Positions 24,868-32,621 of a DNA stretch of 36,864 bases are shown one piece after another. The position numbers were made by a program, and so were the translations under genes. The DNA lies in contig JAJEJD010000011.1 of the NCBI GenBank assembly GCA_022828125.1, forward strand, positions 1 to 36,864, in the 5' to 3' direction. Position 1 is the stretch's first letter. Each line of letters opens with the position of its first letter. The DNA comes from a bacterium (GTDB lineage: Bacteria > UBA8248). The notes below the pieces were generated by a model. That model worked only from the letters and a program-made list of their open reading frames with translations. It was not told the origin of the DNA and did not search any database.

Positions 24868-25743
24868 TCACATGTGCGGCCACACCGGGTCCGTCCGGTT
24901 GCTCAAGGGACCCGAGGGGTGTTCTTCCAGATAATCAAAAATGTTGCCGAGTCCGCCCTTTCTGAGCATGGTGAGGCGCTCGCCCAGGTGATCCATGCTG
25001 CTGAGTTCGGTCTCATACACCTCGAACACCTTGTCCTGCACCTGCTCGCGGCTGAGGCCATCGTTCTTCAAGACCCTCACCTTGTCGATCAGCTCATGGA
25101 GCTTCTCGCGCTGGCGGGGTATCTCGTCTTTTTGGCAAGGCCTGCCGTGTCCGGGCACGTACCAGTCCACGTCCAGGGCTTCGAGCACGCCCAGCGACTG
25201 GAACCAGCCCCACACGTCGGCGGAATGACAGGCCACGTTGAAGGCGGGCGTGAGGTTGTCCGCCGTGAAGGCGACGCGGTCCTCCACCGCGTGGACGACC
25301 GTCTGCCCGCGCGTGTGGCCGGGAGATTCGATGAGGATGAACGTCTTGCCGCCCAGGCGAATCGTCATCCGCCCCTTGTAGGTGATCTCGGGGGGTCTCA
25401 GCTCGAAGCCATCGAGCAGCGCCTCGTTCTCGGGGTCGTACTTGAGCATGCGCTCCTTGCCCTCTTCGGGCGTGGCGATGGAGGTGTAGAAATCCGCATA
25501 CGTGATCTCGCTCGAAATGATCCGCTCAGGCTCAAGGAACCAGTTCGCCGCGATGTGATCCTGGTGGTGCTCTGTGTTGACGAGATAGCGAAGCGGGCCC
25601 TTCTCGGCGATGAAATCGCGCCAGGCGATGGCTTCAGACGGCCGCATGGGGCCGTCGATGGCGATGACGCCGTCATCCGTCACCACCATCCCCACCGTGG
25701 GGTAGCAATCATAAAAAAAGACGTTTTCACTTACCTGCTCCAA
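24868..25743 (-). CDS. MBL-fold metallo-hydrolase (variant metal site)
   Basis: 291-residue metallo-beta-lactamase-fold hydrolase. The first metal motif reads NTEHHQDH, so the H-x-H-x-D-H pattern becomes E58-x-H60-x-D62-H63 with glutamate in the first place. Later ligands look normal: SPGHTRGQT, TADNLTP and PGHGRP. The start is taken as TTG at 25743 because AGGAGG lies eight bases before it; the longer frame to 25818 would overlap the upstream dehydrogenase gene (stop 25785) and adds a family-foreign N-terminus. It lies 41 bases after that gene and 54 before the sulfatase, indicating one transcript. Substrate unknown. Confidence 0.87.
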   Translation of the reverse strand: MEQVSENVFFYDCYPTVGMVVTDDGVIAIDGPMRPSEAIAWRDFIAEKGPLRYLVNTEHHQDHIAANWFLEPERIISSEITYADFYTSIATPEEGKERMLKYDPENEALLDGFELRPPEITYKGRMTIRLGGKTFILIESPGHTRGQTVVHAVEDRVAFTADNLTPAFNVACHSADVWGWFQSLGVLEALDVDWYVPGHGRPCQKDEIPRQREKLHELIDKVRVLKNDGLSREQVQDKVFEVYETELSSMDHLGERLTMLRKGGLGNIFDYLEEHPSGPLSNRTDPVWPHM

Positions 25744-25784
25744 TGGCTCATCCTCCTGAACGGCATCCGATAATAAAATTGCGC

Positions 25785-26669
25785 TTAATCGTTTAACCCC
25801 GCCTCGCGCTCGAACCACTCGCGCACGACACCCTGGTCCAGTTCGCCCAATCCCATATCCATCGCTCCCTGGTACGCTTTCCCGACCGCGTCGATCACCG
25901 GTGAGGGAGCGCCGTTTGAGCGGGCGAACTCGCGGATCAGCCCCAGATCCTTGTGCATGAGGGCGAGCGCGAACTTAACGGGCTCGTATTCCTTGTTCCT
26001 CAGGCCCCGGCCGCGCGTGTTCATCACGCGAAAGACGGTGCTCGAATAGAGATAGTCCATCATCTGGTCCGGGTCCAGACCCGACTTCACGCCCAGGGTG
26101 AAGCCCTCCGCCAGGGCGCATAGCTGGGCCGAGACGAGATGGTTCGTGATGAGCTTCATCCGCAAGCCCGACCCGTTGGGACCGAAATAATCGAGCAGCT
26201 CGCACGCGCAATCGAGCACGGTGCGGTGCGCGTCCAGAACCTCCTTATCCCCTCCCACCATGAAGCCGATTTTCTTGTCGCGCGCGATGATGGCGTTCCC
26301 GCTGATGGGAGCGTCCAGAAAATGAAAGCCTCGGGCTGAGGCTTCCTCGGCGACGGCGATGCTCTCCTCGGGCAGGATGGTGGAGAAATCGAAACACACA
26401 GCACCTTCCTTCGCGGTGAGCAGCGCGCCCTTTTCCCCAAGATAGGCGTCGCGCACGTGCTCTCCCTTAGGCACCGAACTGCACACGTAGTCCGCCTCCC
26501 GGGCCGCCTCGGCGGGAGAATCGAAAACGGGGATGCCGGCCTCGCGCGCCGCTTCCTGCGCCGCCGGACTCGGGTCGTAGCCCACCACCTCGAAGCCCGC
26601 TCTTTTCATGTTGGCGGCGACGGCCCCGCCCATGTTGCCGAGTCCCATGAACGCGATTTTCTTAACCAA
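25785..26669 (-). CDS. NAD(P)-dependent oxidoreductase, 3-hydroxyisobutyrate dehydrogenase family
   Basis: 294-residue beta-hydroxyacid dehydrogenase; the family oxidises 3-hydroxyisobutyrate, tartronate semialdehyde and related acids. Rossmann motif FMGLGNMGGAVAAN (7-20), substrate motif DAPISGNAI (119-127), and catalytic Lys172 in LRMKLITNHL are all present. It starts with TTG at 26669; GGAGGAGG five bases upstream makes this start convincing despite the rare codon. First gene of a three-gene unit with the MBL hydrolase and sulfatase. Which hydroxyacid it uses is not evident. Confidence 0.9.
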   Translation of the reverse strand: MVKKIAFMGLGNMGGAVAANMKRAGFEVVGYDPSPAAQEAAREAGIPVFDSPAEAAREADYVCSSVPKGEHVRDAYLGEKGALLTAKEGAVCFDFSTILPEESIAVAEEASARGFHFLDAPISGNAIIARDKKIGFMVGGDKEVLDAHRTVLDCACELLDYFGPNGSGLRMKLITNHLVSAQLCALAEGFTLGVKSGLDPDQMMDYLYSSTVFRVMNTRGRGLRNKEYEPVKFALALMHKDLGLIREFARSNGAPSPVIDAVGKAYQGAMDMGLGELDQGVVREWFEREAGLND

Positions 26670-26740
26670 GCTACCTCCTCCTTAAGGGGCTGCCTGAAAG
26701 TCCCATAGAGCGACTTTGGTTGAGCGCACGCTTTTGAAGT

Positions 26741-26760
26741 TCACTCCCCCCTTGAGGGGG
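26741..26760. repeat. Half copy of repeat family B
   Basis: TCACTCCCCCCTTGAGGGGG, one outer arm of family B, placed directly against repeat A copy 3. No partner arm follows. Confidence 0.7.
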
Positions 26761-27015
26761 CCGTTGAAAAAGTCCTTCTCATCTCAAAGGAGCAACCCCC
26801 CCTACCCCCCCTTGTCAGGGGGGCAAGAAAAAGCAAAACCCCTCGGCCCGGCGGGGGCGCATCACCTTTTTACCCTCATGACAAGGGGAGCAAGAAAAAA
26901 CAAATAAAGACCCCTCTACCGGCGGTGGGCGTCGCCTTTTTGTACCCCCCTGACAAGGGGGGTAGGGGGGGTTGCCTTTATCCTCTGAGGAGGCCGGCTT
27001 TTTCAACAACCCCCC
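26761..27015. repeat. Palindromic repeat family A, copy 3
   Basis: Complete-looking copy of about 255 bases. Left end CCGTTGAAAAAGTCC, right end GGCTTTTTCAACAAC (26996-27010). Core arms at 26793-26822 and 26945-26974. The interior carries two further imperfect TGACAAGGGG blocks. It ends at the last base before the mandelate-racemase-like stop codon (27016). Peptides such as NPPYPPLSGGQEK read from it are artefacts. Confidence 0.85.
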
Positions 27016-28101
27016 TCAAGCGCCGTATTTTCGTATCGCCTCTTGCGTGAATGCCACCCCGTGTCCGGGGACGTCCGGAACCTCCATGCAGCCGCCCGAT
27101 ACGGCGAATTCCCGCGTCAATGTCTCGGGGGGCAGCAATTCCACGTATTCCACCATGTAGCCGCTCGGCGTCGCGGCGAGGAGGCTTAACGATACCTCCT
27201 GGAGGAGATGCGCGCACAACGAGAGGTTATAGGCTTCAGCCAGGTGGGCGATTTTTCGAAACTCCGTCACGCCGCCGCAGCGGCCCACGTCGGGCTGGAG
27301 ATACGCCGCCGCCCTCCTCTCGCAAATCTCCCGAAAACCCCAGCGCATGTATGCGTTTTCGCCCGCGGCGACGGGTACGGGACTCCTCTCGGCCACGTCC
27401 GCCAGATCGTCCACCGAATCGGCGAGCACCGGCTCTTCGAACCAGCGCACGTCGTATTCGGCGAGCATCGCGGCTACTTCCAGCGCCTCGCGGGGGTTGT
27501 ACTTCTGGTTGGCGTCCGCGAACAGGACGACCGAATCGCCCACCTCATCTTTCAAGAGGCGGATTCGCTCCTCATCCCGGTCCGTGCCCAGCTTGAGCTT
27601 GTACGCGCCGATGCCTTTCTCCATGAAGCCCATGCACTCATCCACCATCTCCGCGTCGGTGAACGTGAGCCAGCCCCCGCTGCCGTATACGGGAACAGTA
27701 TTCCTGAAGCCGCCCAGTACCCTGTAAAGCGGCATATCCGCCGACTTGGCGAGCGCGTCCCAGCAGGCCGTATCTATTGCCGAGAGCGCCTGCACGCCCA
27801 GCCCGCCGCGCATCCTCGGCTTGTTCGGCCCCCACAGACGCGCCCAGAGCGCCTCGGGCGCCAAGGCGTTCTGCCCCACCGCCAGGGGCGCCAGTTCCTT
27901 TTCGATGTAGGGAACGAGCGCCGTCGAGGTCTCCCCGCCCAGGCCCATCACGAAGCCGCAGCCCGTCGGGCCGTTTTCGGTGTGGAGGAAGACCACGAGA
28001 TAATCGAGTTCGGATTTCGTGCTGTTGGCGCTCCCTATCGCGCGGGCGAGGGGCACCTTGAGCGATTTCGCCTCTATCTTCGTGATCTTCAGTTCAGCCA
28101 C
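27016..28101 (-). CDS. Mandelate racemase/muconate lactonizing enzyme family protein
   Basis: 361-residue enolase-superfamily enzyme that abstracts the alpha-proton of a carboxylate. Active-site features: Lys168-x-Lys170 in AYKLKLG, metal ligands Asp196 (FADANQ), Glu222 (FEEPV) and Glu248 (AAGENAY), Asp271 and His298 (LCAHLLQE). All conform to the mandelate-racemase subgroup. Start GTG at 28101 with GGAG about nine bases upstream. It follows the binding-protein gene (28201) by 99 bases on the same strand, so the transported compound may be its substrate or a precursor. Whether it is a racemase, dehydratase or cycloisomerase cannot be told. Confidence 0.92.
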   Translation of the reverse strand: MAELKITKIEAKSLKVPLARAIGSANSTKSELDYLVVFLHTENGPTGCGFVMGLGGETSTALVPYIEKELAPLAVGQNALAPEALWARLWGPNKPRMRGGLGVQALSAIDTACWDALAKSADMPLYRVLGGFRNTVPVYGSGGWLTFTDAEMVDECMGFMEKGIGAYKLKLGTDRDEERIRLLKDEVGDSVVLFADANQKYNPREALEVAAMLAEYDVRWFEEPVLADSVDDLADVAERSPVPVAAGENAYMRWGFREICERRAAAYLQPDVGRCGGVTEFRKIAHLAEAYNLSLCAHLLQEVSLSLLAATPSGYMVEYVELLPPETLTREFAVSGGCMEVPDVPGHGVAFTQEAIRKYGA

Positions 28102-28200
28102 CCTTCATACTCCAACAAGTCTCGTGCTTCGATACGGCAAAACAAAGGCTGCGGAGGCCAATCACACGCCCCCGCAGCCTTGAGATACGAACCGAAAAAC

Positions 28201-29211
28201 TTAGTTCATCTTCATGCTGGCCAGCGCCTTGGTGAGCGGACCTCTCTCGATGCCCTCGCCGCCGGCGAAATCGGGCAGGCGGCGAATCTTGCCGCGGCCC
28301 TTCTGCACCTTGGCGGTCGCGTTGAGCGCGTTGATGATGCGCGGGGTGATCTTATAGAGCGGTCGCACCACGTTGATGGAGCGCCTGGCGATGGAATAAT
28401 CCACCTTGCGGCCCTTCGATACCAGCCACTTGTGGTAGACCTTGGCGAACTTGTCGGGGTCGCTCTTCCAGAGTTTCGCGGATTTGAGATACGCCCGCAG
28501 GTACTTCACCACGCCTTCGGGGTTGCTCTTGAGCGTCCGGGGATTCGCGAGTTCGATGAAGATCATCGCCGGCGGATTGTCGTATTTGCAGTAATCCACG
28601 ATGGGCCGGCCCCATTTCTTGTCCGTCAGGCGGAAAGACGTGGGCGCGCCGATGACCATCGCCTGAACCACCTTGGCCCGGAAGGCGGAGAGGCGTTCCG
28701 CCGTGGTGGTGTTCATGATCTTGACGTCTTTGGGCTTCATGCCGAAGGCCGGCAGGATGCCGTTGTCAAAGACGAAGTGGGTGGACGTGCCCTTCTTCTC
28801 GGCCATGGTCTTGCCCTTCAGGTCGGCCACCGTCTTGATCGGGGAATCGGGATGCACCCAGATCGAAATGGACTTGCACCAGGAAGAGCTGGCGGAGACC
28901 ATCACCAGGCCCGCCTTTTTCGCGACGCCGTCCACGTAGGGGCGCGTGGCGCCGTGACCCACGTCGAGACTGCGCGAGAGCAGCGCCTCGATGACCAGCT
29001 TGCCCTGCGGGAAAACCTTCACGTTCCAATTGCCCTTGCCAAACTCCTCGTCGAAATAGCCCATCCCCATGGCGACCGCCGTGAAGGAGCCGAACGTCTG
29101 GCGGTGCATGCCGATGCGGAACTTGGCCGCCTCGGCGTCGGTCGTCACGAAGCCGACCGGCACGAGGCTCAGCGCGAGGATCAGACTTAAGAATCCGAAC
29201 CACTTTCTCAT
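28201..29211 (-). CDS. ABC transporter substrate-binding protein (NMT1/SsuA family)
   Basis: 336-residue periplasmic binding protein. The ATG at 29211 is used because GAGGAG lies about eight bases before it and a typical signal peptide follows: MRKW, hydrophobic FGFLSLILALSLVPVGFV, then TTDAEA with cleavage near residue 28. The longer frame to 29481 runs through repeats. Mature motifs: FRIGMHRQTFGSFTAVAMGMGYFDEEF (start of the fold), SLDVGHGATRPYVDGVA and TVADLKGKTMAEKKGTSTHF. Ligands of the family include taurine, sulfonates and nitriles. No ATPase or permease gene is in the window, so its transporter is elsewhere or encoded separately. Confidence 0.88.
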   Translation of the reverse strand: MRKWFGFLSLILALSLVPVGFVTTDAEAAKFRIGMHRQTFGSFTAVAMGMGYFDEEFGKGNWNVKVFPQGKLVIEALLSRSLDVGHGATRPYVDGVAKKAGLVMVSASSSWCKSISIWVHPDSPIKTVADLKGKTMAEKKGTSTHFVFDNGILPAFGMKPKDVKIMNTTTAERLSAFRAKVVQAMVIGAPTSFRLTDKKWGRPIVDYCKYDNPPAMIFIELANPRTLKSNPEGVVKYLRAYLKSAKLWKSDPDKFAKVYHKWLVSKGRKVDYSIARRSINVVRPLYKITPRIINALNATAKVQKGRGKIRRLPDFAGGEGIERGPLTKALASMKMN

Positions 29212-29799
29212 CTTGTTTCTCCTCTCGGAAAATGAAAATGGACTGTTTACCTCATGAAAGAGCAAACGCTTTTCCTGAACTGGATGGAGGGAGTATGCCA
29301 CAAGCGCGATTTCGTTGCATCCGGGAAATGCGCCCTGCACGGGGTTGTTGAACAAGTCCGCACAGGCCCCTGCAAGTTGAGGGTTTGTAGCGGACAGGCT
29401 CCTGCGCCTGTCCCTGCGAAGCGCAACCACGGGGAATGAACATATCCGGTGCGGGCGGCCACAGGGGGTCAGGACGGTCATTGGAGACCGCCCTGCTACG
29501 GCGATCCTCTTTCATACCGCGCAGGCAGCTACAAAACCTCATCCTGAGTAGGCGCGCAAGCGCCGTATCGAGGGACGCCTGGAAAACCAACCCCCCCTAC
29601 CCCCCCTTGACAGGGGGGCAAGAAAAACCCAACCCCCTCAGCCCGGCGAGGGCACATCGCCTTTTTTTACCCCCCTGTCAAGGGGGGGTAGGGGGGGTTG
29701 CTCCTTTGAAAAAGGCTTTTTCAACAGCTCCGACAGGGAGGCAGAAAACCGACGCCCTCGACGGGGGGTTTTCAACAGACCCCGGAGGGGACACCCGCC
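29212..29799. repeat. Mosaic of nested small palindromic repeats, no gene
   Basis: Non-coding 588 bases. From left: a family-A-like end GGGGTTGTTGAACAAGTCC (29341-29359); a C-type GTAGCGGACAGG/CCTGTCC inverted pair (29388-29417); GGACGGTC...GACCGCCCTG at about 29473-29496; the block CATCCTGAGTAGGCGCGCAAGCG at about 29540-29563 with stem GGCGC/GCGCC; then family A copy 4, core arms 29588-29618 and 29669-29700, ending GGCTTTTTCAACAG near 29727. The order suggests successive insertions of different repeats into one site. Confidence 0.7.
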
Positions 29800-30615
29800 T
29801 CACAGCCGCATCAGATCCTCGCCTGCGACGATCTCATCATCGAAATAAGGGGCTATCGCCTCGCGCACCTTGTCGTTCGGCGCAAGGGGCGGGACGACGT
29901 GCGAGAACACCAGCTTGCCGACGCCGGCCTGCGCAGCCGTTCTTCCGACTTCCTCCGCCGTGGCGTGGTGGGCCGCCACGATCTTCGCCGTGGCCCGGAA
30001 GCTCCCGTAATTCTCGTTGATGAGTTCCGGCAGGCATGGGTGCATCACCAGCACGTCCGCACCCCGCGCGAGAGGAACCAGCTTCTCCGTTGGGCTTCCG
30101 TCGCTCGCGATGACGATCTTTCTCCCCTCCGCCTCGAACGCGTAGGAGATGATGTCGTCCACGTTGCCGTGATTCGTGCCCTTGTCCACGCGGACCCCGA
30201 TGCCGTCCACCTCGAGCGCATCGCCGGGCTCGAGAACGGACACCTCGATATCGCTTCCCGCCCTGGGCTTCCCCTCCTCCGCCCTCAGATCGATGTCGTA
30301 TTCGTAATAGCGAAGCATCCGCTCGACGATTTCCTCGACGGGCGGCGGCCCGTAGACCTTGAGCGGCGTCGATGCGCCCATGATCCAGCGCGAGATGAAG
30401 AACTCGCCGAAACCCGTGTAGTGATCGGAGTGAAAATGGGTGAAGAACAGGTGATCCACCTTGCTGACGTGAAAGCCCGACTTCATGATCTGGGTCGCGG
30501 CATGGCGGGCGGCGTCCACCAGATAGAGCTTCCCGCCCCTGACGAGCGCGTTGCACGGGCCGCTTTTCTCAGGAGTAGGCGGCGGCGCGCCCACGCCCAG
30601 GAGTATGAGTTCCAA
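29800..30615 (-). CDS. MBL-fold metallo-hydrolase, ribonuclease Z/ElaC-like group
   Basis: 271-residue beta-lactamase-fold hydrolase with the full motif THFHSDHYTGF (His60, His62, Asp64, His65), opening with ELILLGVGAPPP and later HGNVDDIISYAFE, VIASDGSP, MHPCLP and ATAEEVGRTAAQAG. This layout fits the arylsulfatase/RNase Z-like subgroup; a tRNase role is not implied because the exosite arm is not obvious. The start is TTG at 30615, supported by GGGGAGG upstream; the longer frame to 30699 adds an unrelated N-terminus. It is transcribed divergently from the MBL gene at 30727 with 111 bases between. Stop at 29800 follows the repeat region. Confidence 0.85.
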   Translation of the reverse strand: MELILLGVGAPPPTPEKSGPCNALVRGGKLYLVDAARHAATQIMKSGFHVSKVDHLFFTHFHSDHYTGFGEFFISRWIMGASTPLKVYGPPPVEEIVERMLRYYEYDIDLRAEEGKPRAGSDIEVSVLEPGDALEVDGIGVRVDKGTNHGNVDDIISYAFEAEGRKIVIASDGSPTEKLVPLARGADVLVMHPCLPELINENYGSFRATAKIVAAHHATAEEVGRTAAQAGVGKLVFSHVVPPLAPNDKVREAIAPYFDDEIVAGEDLMRL

Positions 30616-30726
30616 AACGGGTTTCCTCCCCTTCGCCAAAGTGTATGAGCGTCTTGCCGGAGCGGATGCTTGGGGGTATTCTTGCGCAAATATCCTCACT
30701 CACGTCAACCGGAAAGAGAGACAACC

Positions 30727-31587
30727 ATGAAGCGCCTGTCCGAACACCTGTACGCAGAGACCGACTACGATTGGGCGAACGTGGGCGCCGCCGTTACCGA
30801 TAACGGCGTCGTCCTCCTCGACTGCCCGGTGCGGCCGAGCGATTCGCGCAAATGGCAGGAAGAAGTCTCGGCTTTGAGCCCCCGGGGGGTGCGGTACCTG
30901 ATCGCCACCGACTACCACGGCGACCACACCACGGGCTCCTCGTTCATCGAAGGAGATGTGGCGCTCATCGCCCCTCAATACGTGTATGACGAAATATCGA
31001 AGGGCGACAACGCATTCTCCAAGGAAATCTTCGTGAATACGTTGAGAGACCTGGGCTTCACCGAGGAGGCGGACGAGATCACGAACGCCGCCGTTCCGCT
31101 TCCCCAGTTCTGCTTCGAGGACAGCCTCACGCTGCACCTGCCGCCGCTCACGTTCGAGATCCACCGTAAGGGCGGGCACTCGCCTGCGTGCACCTCCGTC
31201 CTCGTGCCCGAGGAGGGCGTGCTCTTCTCAGGCGACGTCGTCATCAACGGCCCCTCGGCCGGGATGCGCGACGCCTTCGTGCAAGAATGGATAGACGCGC
31301 TCGCCTGGGTGGAGGGTCTGGACATCGAGACCATCGTCCCCGGCCACGGCGATATATGCGGGAAGGAAGTGGCCACAAAACTCAAAAATACCCTGAGCGG
31401 GATGATGGAGATTATGGTCGAGGTCGTCGCCGCCGGCAAAGAAAAAGCCGAAGCCGTCCAGGACCCGAAATTCCTGAAATACTTTCACGCCGACGAAACG
31501 CGCGGCGAATACTGGCTACAGCAGAGAAAAGACACCTTCCGCGATGGTCTCGAACGGCTTTATGACGAGGTCGTCGCGGAACGCTAG
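30727..31587 (+). CDS. MBL-fold metallo-hydrolase (variant metal site)
   Basis: 286-residue MBL-fold hydrolase. The start ATG 30727 is chosen over 30670 because GAAAGAGAG precedes it and the family begins here (MKRLSEHLYAETDY). The first metal motif is ATDYHGDHTTG, in which aspartate (Asp62) replaces the first histidine; His64, Asp66 and His67 remain, and GGHSPACTS, FSGDVVING and PGHGDICG supply later ligands. It shares the acidic first ligand with the MBL protein at 24868. The DUF296 gene follows 36 bases downstream on the same strand. Substrate unknown. Confidence 0.87.
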   Translation: MKRLSEHLYAETDYDWANVGAAVTDNGVVLLDCPVRPSDSRKWQEEVSALSPRGVRYLIATDYHGDHTTGSSFIEGDVALIAPQYVYDEISKGDNAFSKEIFVNTLRDLGFTEEADEITNAAVPLPQFCFEDSLTLHLPPLTFEIHRKGGHSPACTSVLVPEEGVLFSGDVVINGPSAGMRDAFVQEWIDALAWVEGLDIETIVPGHGDICGKEVATKLKNTLSGMMEIMVEVVAAGKEKAEAVQDPKFLKYFHADETRGEYWLQQRKDTFRDGLERLYDEVVAER

Positions 31588-31623
31588 AAACCGGCTCCAT
31601 CATTATCCGACAAGGAGACGTAA

Positions 31624-32052
31624 ATGAGAGTAGAAGAGAAGAGAATCGGCCGCATCTTCCGCGTCACCCTCGAGGCCGGAGACAATTTCTATACGAACCT
31701 GTGCGACCTCGTGAAGGAGAAGAACATCCGCGCGGGCTCGGTTTTCTTGATCGGCGCCCTCGCCGAGACGGACATGATATCGGGCTTCAAGAGCATGGAC
31801 GGCTACGACGTCGACCGCCTGCACTTCGAGGGCTGGCGCGAACTCGTGGCGCTCGGGAACATCACCTGGCCGGACGAACCGCCCCTCGCGCTCGGCGACG
31901 TGACCTGGGACGAACCCCAGCCCTACGTCCACGTACATATGGCCATCAGCGGCGGGCCGGGCGAACCCGAGAAAGTGCTGGCGGGCCACCTGAGCGACGG
32001 GATCATCAAGGGCGGGATGGTCGTCGAAATCTACGAGCACCTGGACACCTAG
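31624..32052 (+). CDS. DUF296/PPC domain protein
   Basis: 142-residue PPC (PCC/DUF296) domain protein. Hallmarks: an N-terminal FRVTLEAGDNFYTNLCDLV, the GSVFLIGALAET strand and the metal/trimer motif YVHVHMAISGGPGEPEKVLAGHLSDG with His103, His105 and His122. Bacterial PPC proteins form trimers and are poorly characterised; plant versions are linked to AT-hook DNA binding, but no AT-hook is present here. ATG 31624 has AAGGAG upstream. Probably co-transcribed with the MBL gene before it. Confidence 0.9.
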   Translation: MRVEEKRIGRIFRVTLEAGDNFYTNLCDLVKEKNIRAGSVFLIGALAETDMISGFKSMDGYDVDRLHFEGWRELVALGNITWPDEPPLALGDVTWDEPQPYVHVHMAISGGPGEPEKVLAGHLSDGIIKGGMVVEIYEHLDT

Positions 32053-32142
32053 AGGAGTTCCTGATCCGCCACAGCCCGGGGCTGTGGAAAAAGCCTGGAA
32101 TACTGGATTTGTCGTATGTAACTGACCGACGAGAGAGAACAA

Positions 32143-32304
32143 TCACTCCCCCCTTGAGGGGGAGTCGCAGAAGCCTAGCGTTTTTGCGAAGGCTGAGGCG
32201 GTGGGGGGTAAATGCGTTTTATCATCATACCGAATTATACCCCCCACCGACTCGCTTGCGGGCTGCGCCCTTACCTCGTCGACTCCCCCTCAAGGGGGGA
32301 GTGA
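32143..32304. repeat. Palindromic repeat family B, copy 2
   Basis: Outer arms 32143-32167 and 32280-32304 are perfect reverse complements of 25 bases. Inner arms CGGTGGGGGG (32199-32208) and CCCCCCACCG (32240-32249) match copy 1 at 3881. The filler between arms differs from copy 1, with a GCCTAGCGTTTTTGCGAAGGC hairpin of its own at 32173-32193. Lies between the DUF296 stop and repeat A copy 5. Confidence 0.88.
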
Positions 32305-32340
32305 ATTAGAACCTCGTCTGAGGAAGAGTGCCCGACCTTC

Positions 32341-32580
32341 GGCGCTGTGGAAAAAGCTCCTTTTTTCGGGGGTAGAGGGGATGCCCCTCTTGACGGGAAA
32401 ACCAACCCCCCCTACCCCCCCTTGTCAGGGGGGTATAAAAAGGCGATGCGCCCCCACCGGGCTGGAGGGGGTTTTGCTCTTTCTTACCCCCCTGACAAGG
32501 GGGGGTAGGGGGGATTGCCTTTAGGGGGTTTCCCTTTCAGAGGGTTGCCATTCCCCTCTCAGGGCTTTTTCAACAGCCCC
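32341..32580. repeat. Palindromic repeat family A, copy 5
   Basis: Left end GCTGTGGAAAAAGCTCC, right end GGGCTTTTTCAACAGCCCC (32562-32580). Core arms at about 32403-32434 and 32485-32517. The interior CCACCGGGCTGGAGGGGG block is shared with copies 2 to 4. With repeat B copy 2 it fills the 569-base gap before the alpha/beta hydrolase. Confidence 0.85.
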
Positions 32581-32621
32581 GGTCCATCGGCGTTTGAGAC
32601 AATTTTGCAAGGAAAGAAACG

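Noticed and set aside
27208-29190. 660-codon open frame on the plus strand
   Set aside because: Runs antisense to the racemase-like and binding-protein genes; high GC keeps antisense frames open. No family features.
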